This document shows, piece by piece, positions 18,426 through 29,200 of a stretch of DNA of 64,000 nucleotides. The notes below the pieces were generated by a model, which saw only the letters and a program-made list of their open reading frames with translations, did not search any database and had not been told where the DNA came from. The position numbers were made by a program, and so were the translations under genes. Within the stretch, counting starts at the first letter, position 1. Every line of letters begins with the position of its first letter. Source of the DNA: Aequorivita sp. HC6-5 (lineage in GTDB: Bacteria; Bacteroidota; Bacteroidia; Flavobacteriales; Flavobacteriaceae); the NCBI GenBank assembly GCA_905182755.1, contig CAJJCS010000002.1:124001-188000 (forward strand), in the 5' to 3' direction.

Positions 18426-21005
18426 TTATGCAGAATTTCTACTTGCATTAATATTTCCGAATAAAGAGCGCATCACCAACTTCTGGTAAATAGCAATTTT
18501 AGCGACATCTTTAACAGGTTCTTTCTCAAGTTCCTGAATTTTCTTTAATGCAAATTGCTGTATGGTTAACAGGGGCAACACGATAGACTCCCTAACGGCA
18601 ATAGAGGCTTTTCCTGCAGGCTCTTCTTCCATAAGTTGTGAGTATCCAGTGAGTTTTAAAAGAAGGCGTTTTGAGGTCTTGTATTCTGAGTAAATAACAT
18701 TCCAAAACGCTCCGTACTGATCATCCTCGCTCATGTATTTTGTGAGCCCTAAAAATGATTTAGTCAAAGACATCATACTGTTTTCTATAAGTGTTTTAAA
18801 GAACTCAGAGGTGTTAAACAAATGCTGTACTTTTTCAAATTCATTACTATCTTCATAATGTTTCAAAGCAGTTCCAACACCAAAAAACCCAGGAACATTT
18901 TGCTTTAATTGACTCCATGAACCTACAAATGGAATAGCCCTTAAATCTTCAAAAACTAGACCTTCTGCTTTTCCGCGTTTAGAAGGGCGGCTTCCTATAT
19001 TTGTTTTAGCATAATATTTTAAGGTACTCATGTGCTCTAAATAGGGTATAAATTTAGGATGCGATTTAAAACTCGAATATGCTTTATAGCTTCGTTGGGC
19101 CAAATCTGTCATGACCTCTGTATTTGCTTTGGTCATGCTTAGCTCTTTATCAAGCAAGCTATTGCTAATACCAGAGGTGATTAATTGTTCTAAGTTGTAT
19201 TGTGATGATTCTAAGGTTCCGAAATTTGAAGAAATGGTTTGCCCTTGAATGGTTAATTGCACTTCCTTATCTTCAATAGTTGGCCCTAAAGAGGCATAAA
19301 AATTATGTGTTTTTCCACCACCACGCGCTGGTGGTCCTCCACGACCATCAAAGAAAATAACGGTAATACCGTATTGTCTTGATATTCTAGTTAGGTTTTC
19401 TTTTGCTTTATAGATGGCCCAATTTGCCATTAAATACCCTCCATCTTTTGTGCCATCGCTAAACCCTAACATGATGGTTTGTTTGTTTGCTCTAGTTTTT
19501 AAATGAGCAGCATAGTAAGGGTTTGTATACAACTCCTCCATGACCTTTGGCGCATTTTCTAAATCTGTAATGGTTTCAAATAAGGGCCCAATATCAACAG
19601 TTAGTGCGTCTTCAAATGCAACGATTTTTAACATTGCAAAGAGTTGCATGACATGCAGGGTACTTTGATTATTGCTTATGATATATCTGTTTGCAGCGGC
19701 CTGGCCATTTGTTGATTGAATGGTTTTTATTGCCTTCATTGTATGTAAAGCCTTTAGCGTTTCTTCATCTTTAATTAAAGATAAGTCAACCTTTCCCTGC
19801 ACCTTAGAGAGTACTTGTATTTGTTGGTCTTCTTGTAAATCAAAATAGTTCTCTGGAAATATAGTGCTACCACTTTCTATTAAGGCGGTAACTAATGTAT
19901 TGAAAAACTGAGCATGTTTACGGCTATCTTGCCTAATATCAAGATTTGCAAAATGAAAACCAAAGAGATGAACTTTATTTAACAAACTGTTTATTTGAGA
20001 GACATACAGCGATTGATGCTGGTCAATAATAAGCTGTTTTATTTCTTTTAGCTCTTGGGTAAAAGAATCTAGGGTAAGAGAAGATTTTTGATGTGTGATA
20101 CTATTATAAAGTTCTGTTTCTAGTTTAATGATACGCTGCTCTACACCACTAAAGGTTAATTTTCTTCTTAATTCTCTAATATCTCTGTGGTAGTTTTTAA
20201 TGATTGTTTCGCGCAATCTAGCGGCAACTTTTAAGGTTATTTCTGGAGTGACAAATGGATTTCCATCTCTGTCTCCGCCGGGCCAAAACCCTATATTAAT
20301 GATGTCATTTTCTATGTGTTTTCCATCAAAGATGTTTTGCTGTATGTAGTCATAGATTGTTCCGAAGGATTTATAAAATACATTCTCTAAATACCAAATT
20401 AAACTTACAGCTTCATCGTAGGGAGTAGGTTTTTTATGTTTGAAAAAAGGTGTTTTACCTAATTGTGCTAATAGTTCATTAATGCGAAGCAAATCATTTT
20501 CACGGATGGCCTGTGTTAAATCTGTGATAATTCCTAATACTGCACCGGGGTAAAACTGAGTTGGGTGGGCTGTAAGAACAATACGCACTTTAAATTCTTC
20601 AAGATATTTTTTTAGGGTTTCTAGTTTCTTTTCAGCAGTTGCACTTTCCTTTAAAGAACGCAATGTGCCAATTCCATCCATATTATTTACAATAGGAAAA
20701 CTAGCATCCTCAATGGCGTCAAACAAAACTACTTGCCGTTCTATGTATTGTATAAATCTGAACAGTAAATTGATTTGGCTGTCATTGGAGCGTCTATCTT
20801 GATATTTTTTAAAAAATGTCTCAACAATAGTAGTCGGGTCTTGTTCTTTTTCAAAACCTTTCTGGCAGGTTTCATGAAAAAGAGGCAAAAGCGCTCCGGT
20901 TTTGGTAATGGTGTCAAAGGGCAGGGTCATAAATATACTGTTGTATATTTGATATTTAGACAATACATTTTGATTAAATCGGGTAAGTTTTGGTTGTGTA
21001 GGCAT
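18426..21005 (-). CDS. ppc: Phosphoenolpyruvate carboxylase
   Basis: Carboxylates phosphoenolpyruvate with bicarbonate to oxaloacetate, an anaplerotic step. The 859-residue cytoplasmic protein has the catalytic TAHPT block (His147), GFWPGGDRDGNP, MLGFSDGTKDGG, and the glycine-rich loop FFDGRGGPPARGGG. TAHPT is followed here by QFYPG rather than the ExxRR seen in E. coli-type enzymes; I believe this is a Bacteroidota subfamily trait but cannot verify it. The gene is convergent with coxA and divergent from ruvB. The ATG at 21005 is the farthest upstream plausible start. Confidence 0.94.
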   Translation of the reverse strand: MPTQPKLTRFNQNVLSKYQIYNSIFMTLPFDTITKTGALLPLFHETCQKGFEKEQDPTTIVETFFKKYQDRRSNDSQINLLFRFIQYIERQVVLFDAIEDASFPIVNNMDGIGTLRSLKESATAEKKLETLKKYLEEFKVRIVLTAHPTQFYPGAVLGIITDLTQAIRENDLLRINELLAQLGKTPFFKHKKPTPYDEAVSLIWYLENVFYKSFGTIYDYIQQNIFDGKHIENDIINIGFWPGGDRDGNPFVTPEITLKVAARLRETIIKNYHRDIRELRRKLTFSGVEQRIIKLETELYNSITHQKSSLTLDSFTQELKEIKQLIIDQHQSLYVSQINSLLNKVHLFGFHFANLDIRQDSRKHAQFFNTLVTALIESGSTIFPENYFDLQEDQQIQVLSKVQGKVDLSLIKDEETLKALHTMKAIKTIQSTNGQAAANRYIISNNQSTLHVMQLFAMLKIVAFEDALTVDIGPLFETITDLENAPKVMEELYTNPYYAAHLKTRANKQTIMLGFSDGTKDGGYLMANWAIYKAKENLTRISRQYGITVIFFDGRGGPPARGGGKTHNFYASLGPTIEDKEVQLTIQGQTISSNFGTLESSQYNLEQLITSGISNSLLDKELSMTKANTEVMTDLAQRSYKAYSSFKSHPKFIPYLEHMSTLKYYAKTNIGSRPSKRGKAEGLVFEDLRAIPFVGSWSQLKQNVPGFFGVGTALKHYEDSNEFEKVQHLFNTSEFFKTLIENSMMSLTKSFLGLTKYMSEDDQYGAFWNVIYSEYKTSKRLLLKLTGYSQLMEEEPAGKASIAVRESIVLPLLTIQQFALKKIQELEKEPVKDVAKIAIYQKLVMRSLFGNINASRNSA

Positions 21006-21155
21006 TACAGTTATATTGATTATCCAAAAAATGATTTGTAAAAATATGCATTATAAAACGAATACTGATAGCCTTTAATTACTTGTTGTAGTTTCTTTAA
21101 ATCATTTTGTTTATATCTTAGTTTTATAGGCTTCTCTTTGTAATGAATCCCTTTG

Positions 21156-21163
21156 TATATTTG
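21156..21163 (+). promoter_or_regulatory. Candidate -7 box immediately before ruvB
   Basis: TATATTTG matches TAnnTTTG and ends only four bases before the ruvB ATG at 21168. If used, transcription would start at or within a few bases of the ATG, giving a leaderless mRNA. A TTTG at 21137-21140 is a possible but closely spaced -33 element. Confidence 0.5.
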
Positions 21164-21167
21164 TTAT

Positions 21168-22191
21168 ATGAACGAACATCTGGATCCATCTGAAGAGCAC
21201 TTAACACCAAAAGATGTTGAAATCGAAAAGAAGTTAAGACCCCTCAGTTTTGATGACTTTACAGGGCAAGACAAAGCCTTAGAAAACCTGCAGGTATTTG
21301 TTCAAGCTGCCAATCAAAGAGACGAGGCTCTAGATCACACACTTTTTCATGGACCACCAGGACTGGGTAAAACGACCCTAGCACACATTCTTAGCCAATG
21401 AGCTAGAAGTGGGTATTAAAGTAACCTCTGGTCCTGTTTTGGACAAGCCTGGAGATTTAGCAGGACTGCTCACAAATCTTGAGGAGCGTGATGTGTTGTT
21501 TATTGATGAGATTCATAGATTAAGCCCTATTGTTGAGGAGTATTTATACTCTGCTATGGAAGACTACAAGATTGACATCATGATAGAATCTGGGCCCAAT
21601 GCTCGTTCTGTTCAAATACACTTAGCTCCATTTACACTAGTGGGCGCTACAACACGTTCTGGACTTTTAACAGCTCCTATGAGAGCTCGTTTTGGGATCA
21701 CATCTAGATTACAATATTATACCACAGAACTTTTAACAACCATCGTACAGCGAAGTGCAAGTATTTTGGATGTTCCTATTTCTATGGAAGCTGCCATTGA
21801 AATTGCAGGTAGAAGTAGGGGTACCCCTCGTATTGCTAATGCTCTTTTGCGCAGAGTGCGTGATTTTGCTCAAATTAAAGGGAATGGATCCATAGACATA
21901 TCTATCGCTAAATTTTCATTAGAAGCTCTTAGTGTTGATGCCCATGGACTGGATGAAATGGACAATAAAATACTAAACACTATTATCGATAAATTCAAAG
22001 GAGGTCCTGTGGGGATTACCACCATTGCAACTGCGGTTTCAGAAAGTCCAGAAACCATAGAAGAGGTATATGAGCCATTTTTGATTCAGCAAGGATTTAT
22101 TATGCGTACTCCAAGAGGACGTGAGGTTACTGAGGCGGCTTATAAACATCTAGGAAAAGTTAAGGAGCCCACCCAAGGAGGGTTGTTTTAA
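21168..22191 (+). CDS. ruvB: Holliday junction branch migration ATPase RuvB (one frameshift)
   Basis: AAA+ motor that drives branch migration of Holliday junctions with RuvA. Walker [10 protein letters not shown] precedes the break; Walker [11 protein letters not shown], sensor GATTRSGLL and the winged-helix domain follow. The frame is broken at 21393: an extra A turns CTT GCC AAT GAG into CTT AGC CAA TGA. Removing it restores [21 protein letters not shown], exactly the family sequence, for a repaired protein of about 340 residues. An essential-type gene broken by one base suggests a sequencing error. The ATG at 21168 (MNEHLDP) is the family start. Confidence 0.93.
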
Positions 22192-22256
22192 TAGCGCTGT
22201 CTAGCAACAAGAATTTCCACACCTATCTTGCGTTTTTTTAAGTTCGAAAGTCTAAG

Positions 22257-23198
22257 ATGTAAAACACTACAGCTATACACTCAAAACACCAACATACTGC
22301 TTTTATTAAAGACCAAGCAAAGCGCCTTGGGTTTATGTCTTGTGGTATAAGTAAAGCAGGTTTTTTGGAGCAAGAAGCCCCAAGACTTGAGGCTTGGCTC
22401 AACCAAAATAGGCATGGCCAGATGCAGTACATGGAAAACCACTTTGACAAGCGCCTTGACCCAACAAAGCTTGTGGAGGGTTCCAAAAGTGTTATTTCTT
22501 TATTGTTAAACTATTATCCACAACAACTTCAGCGAGATGATAGTTATAAAATATCTAAATACGCATACGGTACAGATTATCACTTTGTGATTAAAGACAA
22601 GTTAAAAGAGTTGCTGCACTGCATTCAAGAGCAGGTGGGTGATGTTCATGGACGCGCTTTTGTTGATAGCGCTCCAGTGTTAGATAAAGCTTGGGCCGCA
22701 AAAAGTGGTTTGGGTTGGATTGGTAAGCATAGTAATTTACTATCCAAACAAGCAGGTTCTTTTTATTTTATAGCAGAACTCATTGTAGATCTAGATCTTG
22801 ACTATGACACCCCCGTTACAGACCATTGTGGGAGTTGCACAGCATGTATAGATGCTTGCCCAACTCAGGCCATAGTAGAGCCTTATAAGGTAGATGGTAG
22901 TAAATGCATTAGCTATTTCACCATTGAGCTTAAAAATGAAATCCCCTCAAGTGTAAGTGGGCAGTTTGATGATTGGATGTTTGGATGTGATGTTTGCCAA
23001 GATGTGTGCCCTTGGAACAGGTTTAGCAAAGCCCACAAGGAGCCTTTGTTTGATCCTCATCCAGATGTATTGTCCAATTCAAAGAAAGATTGGGAAGAAA
23101 TTACCCAAGAAGTATTTTCAGAAATTTTTAAAAAGAGTCCTTTAAAGCGTACTAAGTTTGAAGGATTGCGCAGAAACATAGAATTCTTAAAGCCGTGA
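22257..23198 (+). CDS. queG: Epoxyqueuosine reductase QueG (start region abnormal)
   Basis: Cobalamin-dependent iron-sulfur enzyme that reduces epoxyqueuosine to queuosine in tRNA. Two cluster motifs are visible: [12 protein letters not shown] and CDVCQDVCP. The first ATG in the long frame is at 22335, but family-like sequence ([13 protein letters not shown]) extends upstream to 22263. The only ATG there, at 22257, is followed directly by an in-frame TAA. Either that stop is a base error, or a rare start codon is used between 22263 and 22335. From 22263 the protein would have about 311 residues, close to the usual length. Confidence 0.9.
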
Positions 23199-23284
23199 TG
23201 CTATAATGAGCTGCCAAGTTATTATCTAGTGTTTAAAGCCAACAATTAATCTTTAATTTAGACACTGTTTTAACTTCACTCCGT

Positions 23285-23292
23285 TACATTTG
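23285..23292 (+). promoter_or_regulatory. Candidate -7 box for maeB
   Basis: TACATTTG fits TAnnTTTG and lies 31 bases before the maeB ATG, predicting a start near 23299. No clear -33 TTG. Confidence 0.5.
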
Positions 23293-23322
23293 TAGTATAC
23301 CATAAAAAAACAATCTGTTGTT

Positions 23323-25614
23323 ATGAGTAAACAAAGTAAACGTAAAGAAGCCCTTTTATATCACTCCCAGCCAAGGCCAGGAAAGATACAAGTTGTGCCT
23401 ACCACAAAATATGCAACTCAAAGAGATTTATCACTGGCATACTCTCCTGGTGTGGCAGAGCCTTGCCTTGAGATAGCCAAAGATGTTGAGAATGTATATA
23501 AGTATACGGCTAAAGGTAATTTGGTGGCGGTTATAACAAATGGTACGGCAGTTTTAGGGCTTGGAAATATAGGTCCTGAGGCATCTAAACCTGTTATGGA
23601 AGGAAAAGGGTTGTTGTTTAAAATATTTGCAGATATTGATGTTTTTGATATTGAGATTGGCACCCAAGATGTTGATGCTTTTGTTGAAACGGTAAAAAAT
23701 ATTGCACCCACTTTTGGTGGAATTAATCTAGAAGATATTAAAGCTCCAGAAGCTTTTGAGATTGAAAGAAGGTTGAAGGAAGAGTTGGACATACCTGTTA
23801 TGCATGATGACCAGCATGGTACGGCAATTATTTCTGCTGCCGCACTTTTAAATGCACTTGAGTTAACACATAAAAAAATTGAGCAAGTAAGAATTGTAAT
23901 AAGCGGAGCAGGTGCTGCTGCGGTGTCTTGTACAAGGCTCTACAAAGCCTTTGGCGCAGTAGGGACAAATATTGTGATGTTGGATAGTAAAGGAGTGATT
24001 AGGGATGATCGTTCTGAGCTATCACCTGAGAAGTCAGAATTTGCAACCCATAGAAAGATAGATACCTTAGATGAGGCTATGGTTGATGCAGATGTCTTTG
24101 TTGGGCTTTCTGTTGCAGATATTGTAACTCCTAGTATGCTTAAGTCAATGGCCGCAGATCCTATTGTTTTTGCTATGGCAAATCCAAATCCTGAGATTGA
24201 ATATCAGCTAGCCTGTAAAACGCGAGATGATATTATTATGGCAACCGGTAGGAGTGATCATCCCAATCAGGTCAATAATGTGTTAGGTTTTCCATTTATT
24301 TTTAGGGGAGCGCTAGATGTTCGTGCCACCAAGATTAATGAGGCTATGAAGATGGCTGCTGTAAAAGCCTTGGCTGAACTAGCCAAAGAGCCGGTCCCAG
24401 AACAAGTAAATGTTGCCTATGGAGAAACCAAACTTATTTTCGGAAAAGACTATATCATCCCCAAACCTTTTGACCCAAGGTTAATTGATAAAATCCCTCC
24501 AGCTGTTGCCAAAGCAGCTATGGAAAGTGGTGTGGCAACTGCACCTATTAAAAATTGGAAGAAATATAGAGATGAACTAAACGAACGCATGGGGAGTGAC
24601 AACAAGATTATACGCTTGTTGTATAGTCGTGCAAAACAAAATCCAAAGCGTATTGTTTTTGCAGAGGCAGATCATTTAAATGTATTGAAAGCGGCTCAGA
24701 TTGTGTATGAAGAAGGAATAGGAACCCCTATATTGTTAGGTAGAAAAGCTGTGATTGAGGAGCTTATGGAGCAACTTGAATTTGATGCAGACATACAAAT
24801 AATGGACCCTAAGGCTGATGATCAAGCCGAGAACTTGGCAAAATATGCTCAGAAATTATTTGAAAATAGACATAGAAATGGAGTAACACTTTTTGATGCA
24901 GAAAAATTAATGCGAGAGCGTAACTATTTTGCAGCCATGATGCTTAACCAGGGTGATGCAGATGCTATGATCTCTGGCTACTCTCGAGCCTATCCTTCTG
25001 TATTGCGACCTGTTTTGGAAGTTATTGGACGTTTTGATGGTGTAAGTAAAGTAGCAACAACCAATATGATGCTCACTAAAAGAGGACCTATTTTTATTAG
25101 TGACACTTCCATAAATATTGATCCTACTGCTAAAGAACTGGCTAAAATTGCCCAGATGACAAATTATACTATGAAGCTATTTGGACTCACGCCAGTAATT
25201 GCAATGATAAGCTATGCTAATTTTGGTTCTTCAAAAGATCCACACGCCACAAAGGTGAGAGATGCTGTAGCTTATTTGCATAGAACCAATCCAGATATGC
25301 ACATAGATGGGGAGTTGCAAACAGACTTTGCTTTAAACCCAGAAATGTTACAAAGTAAATTTCCGTTCTCTAAGCTTGCAGGGAAAAAAGTGAATGCACT
25401 CATATTTCCAAATTTAGATGCTGCCAATAGTAATTATAAATTATTAAAAGAAATCAATGGTGTTGATTCTGTAGGGCCTATTATGCTTGGAATGCGAAAG
25501 CCTGTTCATATTCTTCAACTAGGTGCTAGTGTAGAAGAAATTGTAAACATGGCAGCGGTGTCTGTGGTAGATGCTCAGCAAAAAGATAAACGAGAGGAAA
25601 CAGCCCAGAAGTAG
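23323..25614 (+). CDS. maeB: NADP-type malic enzyme fused to a phosphotransacetylase-like domain
   Basis: Oxidatively decarboxylates malate to pyruvate, producing NAD(P)H. The 763 residues comprise a malic enzyme (about 1-415), with the catalytic Tyr40 in LAYSPGVAEPC, metal-binding MHDDQHGTA and dinucleotide fold VISGAGAAAVSC. A C-terminal phosphate-acetyltransferase-like domain (about 425-755) follows; in MaeB-type proteins it is usually regulatory, sensing acetyl-CoA, rather than an active transacetylase. NADP specificity is inferred from family. Together with ppc nearby it links the phosphoenolpyruvate/pyruvate and C4-acid pools. Confidence 0.94.
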   Translation: MSKQSKRKEALLYHSQPRPGKIQVVPTTKYATQRDLSLAYSPGVAEPCLEIAKDVENVYKYTAKGNLVAVITNGTAVLGLGNIGPEASKPVMEGKGLLFKIFADIDVFDIEIGTQDVDAFVETVKNIAPTFGGINLEDIKAPEAFEIERRLKEELDIPVMHDDQHGTAIISAAALLNALELTHKKIEQVRIVISGAGAAAVSCTRLYKAFGAVGTNIVMLDSKGVIRDDRSELSPEKSEFATHRKIDTLDEAMVDADVFVGLSVADIVTPSMLKSMAADPIVFAMANPNPEIEYQLACKTRDDIIMATGRSDHPNQVNNVLGFPFIFRGALDVRATKINEAMKMAAVKALAELAKEPVPEQVNVAYGETKLIFGKDYIIPKPFDPRLIDKIPPAVAKAAMESGVATAPIKNWKKYRDELNERMGSDNKIIRLLYSRAKQNPKRIVFAEADHLNVLKAAQIVYEEGIGTPILLGRKAVIEELMEQLEFDADIQIMDPKADDQAENLAKYAQKLFENRHRNGVTLFDAEKLMRERNYFAAMMLNQGDADAMISGYSRAYPSVLRPVLEVIGRFDGVSKVATTNMMLTKRGPIFISDTSINIDPTAKELAKIAQMTNYTMKLFGLTPVIAMISYANFGSSKDPHATKVRDAVAYLHRTNPDMHIDGELQTDFALNPEMLQSKFPFSKLAGKKVNALIFPNLDAANSNYKLLKEINGVDSVGPIMLGMRKPVHILQLGASVEEIVNMAAVSVVDAQQKDKREETAQK

Positions 25615-25671
25615 TAATATTTCAGCAGGAAATTTAGGTTTTAACCCTTCAGATAAGCCAATAAAATATAC

Positions 25672-25679
25672 TATATTTG
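25672..25679 (+). promoter_or_regulatory. Candidate -7 box for ruvA-sprA
   Basis: TATATTTG matches TAnnTTTG, 24 bases before the ruvA ATG. sprA follows ruvA within 3 bases, so this promoter probably drives both. Confidence 0.55.
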
Positions 25680-25703
25680 GCAGCAATAACATAAGAAAAA
25701 CGT

Positions 25704-26285
25704 ATGATAACCCAATTACAGGGAAGACTTGTTGAAAAATCACCTACAGATGTAGTTATAGACTGTCATGGTGTAGGGTATTTTGTGAACATTTCATTGC
25801 ATACTTTTGCACAATTGCCCACATCAGAAAATGTCAAATTATTCACGCATTTACAAGTTCGTGAAGACGCACATATTTTGTATGGTTTTTCTAGTATAGT
25901 AGAGCGAGAGATTTTTAGGTTATTAATTTCGGTTTCAGGAGTTGGAGCAAGTACAGCCAGAACCATGCTGTCTTCTTTATCTCCAACCCAAGTGACCGAG
26001 GCCATTGCGTCAAGTGACGTGGCAACCATTCAATCCGTGAAAGGGATTGGAGCCAAAACAGCCCAACGCGTGTTGTTGGATTTGAAAGATAAAATACTAA
26101 AGGTGTATGGCTTAGACGATGTTTCTATGGTTTCAAGCAATACCAACAAAAATGAAGCGTTATCTGCTCTAGACACTTTAGGTTTTACACGCAAACAAGC
26201 TGAAAAAGTTTGTGACGCTGTTATTAAAGAATATCCGCAGGCAACCATTGAGGAAATTATAAAACAGGCTTTAAAAAAATTATAA
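25704..26285 (+). CDS. ruvA: Holliday junction DNA-binding protein RuvA
   Basis: Binds Holliday junctions and loads RuvB. The 193 residues show the N-terminal OB fold (MITQLQGRLVEKSP...DCHGVGYFV), two helix-hairpin-helix motifs (GVGASTARTM and GIGAKTAQRV) and the C-terminal RuvB-interacting domain (EALSALDTLGFTRKQAEKV). Its partner ruvB is about 3.5 kb upstream, separated by queG and maeB. sprA begins 3 bases after the stop, so the two are almost certainly co-transcribed. Confidence 0.96.
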   Translation: MITQLQGRLVEKSPTDVVIDCHGVGYFVNISLHTFAQLPTSENVKLFTHLQVREDAHILYGFSSIVEREIFRLLISVSGVGASTARTMLSSLSPTQVTEAIASSDVATIQSVKGIGAKTAQRVLLDLKDKILKVYGLDDVSMVSSNTNKNEALSALDTLGFTRKQAEKVCDAVIKEYPQATIEEIIKQALKKL

Positions 26286-26288
26286 GTA

Positions 26289-29200
26289 TTGGGTACAAAT
26301 TTCACCAAGTTTAAAAATAGCTTTTTTAAACAATTCGTATTTTTAAGTATCATTTTGGGGAGTCTCTCTAGTGCAAATGCGCAGGATTCTACCGCAACAG
26401 GATCTTCTATGGGGCGTATTGAGCTGCCTCCATCCTCTAGCATAGAGAATTTATACACCTATGACCCCGTTACAGACAGCTATTATTACAGTGAAATGCT
26501 CGGTGATTTTAATGTTGGTCTTCCACTAGTATTAAGCCCAAAGGAGTATCGTGATTTAATCTTAAAAGAGCAAATGCGCGATTATTTCAAAGAAAAAATT
26601 GATGCCGCAGATGGAAGAAAAGAAGGCTCTGATGATGCGCAAAAAAACTTACTGCCCAAATTTTATGTCAATTCTAGCTTTTTTGAATCTGTATTTGGAG
26701 GCAATACCATTGAGGTGATACCTCAAGGTACTGTAGAGATGGATCTTGGACTATTGTACACCAAACAAGACAATCCGGCATTTTCTCCAAGAAACAGAAG
26801 TAACTTTTCTTTTGATTTTGACCAGCGCATAAGTTTGAGTTTGCTTGGTAAGGTTGGAGAACGTTTGCAAGTAACCGCAAATTACGACACCCAATCAACC
26901 TTTGATTTTCAAAATCAAGTAAAATTAGAATTCACCCCTACCGAAGATGATATCATTAGATCCATAGAAGTAGGTAATGTGAGTATGCCCCTTAACAGTA
27001 CTTTAATACCTGGTGCACAAAGCTTATTTGGTGTAAAAACAGAATTGCAATTTGGGAAAACTACCATTACTGGCGTGTTCTCTGAGCAGCAATCTGAAAC
27101 TAGAAACGTAACCACAGAAGGTGGTGGTACCATCACAGATTTTGACATATATGCCCTAGACTATGATGAAAATCGTCACTTTTTCTTAGCGCATTATTTT
27201 AGAGACACCTATGATAGAGCATTAAAGCAATATCCTTTTATCCGTTCCAACGTTCAGATTACTAGAGTAGAAGCTTGGATAACCAATAGAGGTAACCAAA
27301 CTCAAGATGTGCGCAACATTGTAGCCCTTCAAGATGTTGGTGAGTCTGACATATCAAATATTGGCTTAAATAATATTCCAGGTGGATTTTTAAACAAACC
27401 ACCTAATTCTTTTCCAGATAATGGCAACAATGATTTCAATCCATTTGGTATTGATGATGCTAGTGCCCAAGGAATCTTAAATGAACAAATAAGAGATATA
27501 GCTACCGTACAACAAGGATTTGGTGGTGTGCAAGTTCAAGATGGTTCAGACTTTTTAACCCTAGAGAACGCAAGAAAATTAAGAGTTAATGAATTTACTA
27601 TTAACTCTCAATTAGGATATATTTCTTTGAACCAACGGTTAAATAATGATGAGGTCATTGCCGTTTCATTTCAATATACTGTAAACGGAAAAGTATATCA
27701 AGTTGGTGAGTTTTCTACAGACGGTGTAGATGCCACCGGAGGTCTTGTAAGACCAGGTGAGCCAGGCAACCCAGGAACGGATGATATAGAGGGTATTCCT
27801 CAAAACCTTATTGTTAAATTATTAAAAAGTAACATCACCAATGTAACAGAGCCTATCTGGGATTTGATGATGAAAAACATATACAGTCTAGGAGCTTTTC
27901 AGTTAGAACAAGAAGACTTCAGGTTAGACATCCAATACAGAGACCCAGCACCTTTAAACTACATAATAGCTGCTGAAGGAACAATTACAAACCCAGCCAT
28001 AGCATTACCTGAAGATGTTGATAACAAAACGCTATTAAAGGTTTTTAATCTAGACAGATTAAATTTCAATAATGACCCTCAACAAGGTGGTGATGGCTTC
28101 TTTGACTTTATACCAGGGCTCACCGTAGATCAGCAAAATGGACGCATTATATTTACCAGTGTAGAGCCTTTTGGAGAATACCTGTTTAATAAACTAGATG
28201 ACCCCTCTGCTGGCGCTGCAGCCTATAACATGCCCGCTACCTATAATGCCAATCAAGACAAATACGTTTTTAGATCTTTGTATAGATCCACCAAAACACA
28301 AGCAGAACAAGAGGATAGTGATAAGAATAAATTTCAGTTAACAGGAAGGTACAAATCCAGTGGCGGAAACGGAATACCTATCGGGGCCTTTAACATACCT
28401 CAGGGCTCTGTGGTGGTTACTGCCGGGGGAAGAGCCTTGTCTGAAGGTGTGGATTACACGGTTAATTATCAAGCAGGAACAGTTCAGATTTTAGACCCAT
28501 CTTTGTTGGCCTCAAATACTCCTGTAAATATTACAGTAGAAAACAACACCCTGTTTGGACAACAAACAAAGCGATTTACGGGATTAAATATTGAGCATAA
28601 ATTTAACGATAACTTTATCATAGGTGGTACTTATTTGAAGTTAAACGAACGCCCGCTTACTCAAAAATCTACCTATGATGTAGAACCAATTAACAATCAA
28701 ATATTTGGAGTTAACTTAAATTATGCTACGCAGGTTCCTTTCTTTACTCGTCTAGTAAACAAGCTCCCTAACATTGATACAGATGTGGAGTCAAACTTTT
28801 CTATACGTGGTGAATTTGCCTATTTATTGCCAAGTGCTCCAGAGGTTTCAGACTTTGGAGGAAGAACTACCGTATATATTGATGATTTTGAGTCTTCACA
28901 AACAGAGTTTGATATTAGTTCTCCCATCTCATGGCGTTTGTCCTTCATCTCCAGATGGTTTTGGGGGAGAAGTACCTAACAGTGTTTTAGATTATAATTA
29001 CAAACGTGCCCGTTTAAACTGGTACACCATTGATCCTATTTTTTATAGCAGTCAAAGACCAGATGGCATTACAGACCAGGACTTATCCTCACCATTTACA
29101 AGGCGTATTTTTAGAGATGAAATATTCCCGGCACAAGATATAATTCAAGGGCAAACACAGGCGCTATTTTCTTTAGACCTCTCTTTCTACCCAAGCGAGC

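Noticed and set aside
23418..23792. Minus-strand open frame opposite maeB
   Set aside because: A shadow frame over the well-supported malic enzyme, with no motif, signal or promoter.
28774..28945. Long N-terminal stretch of the second SprA reading frame as a separate gene start
   Set aside because: This part is a shadow of the upstream SprA frame; SprA homology in this frame begins only after the frameshift near 28944.
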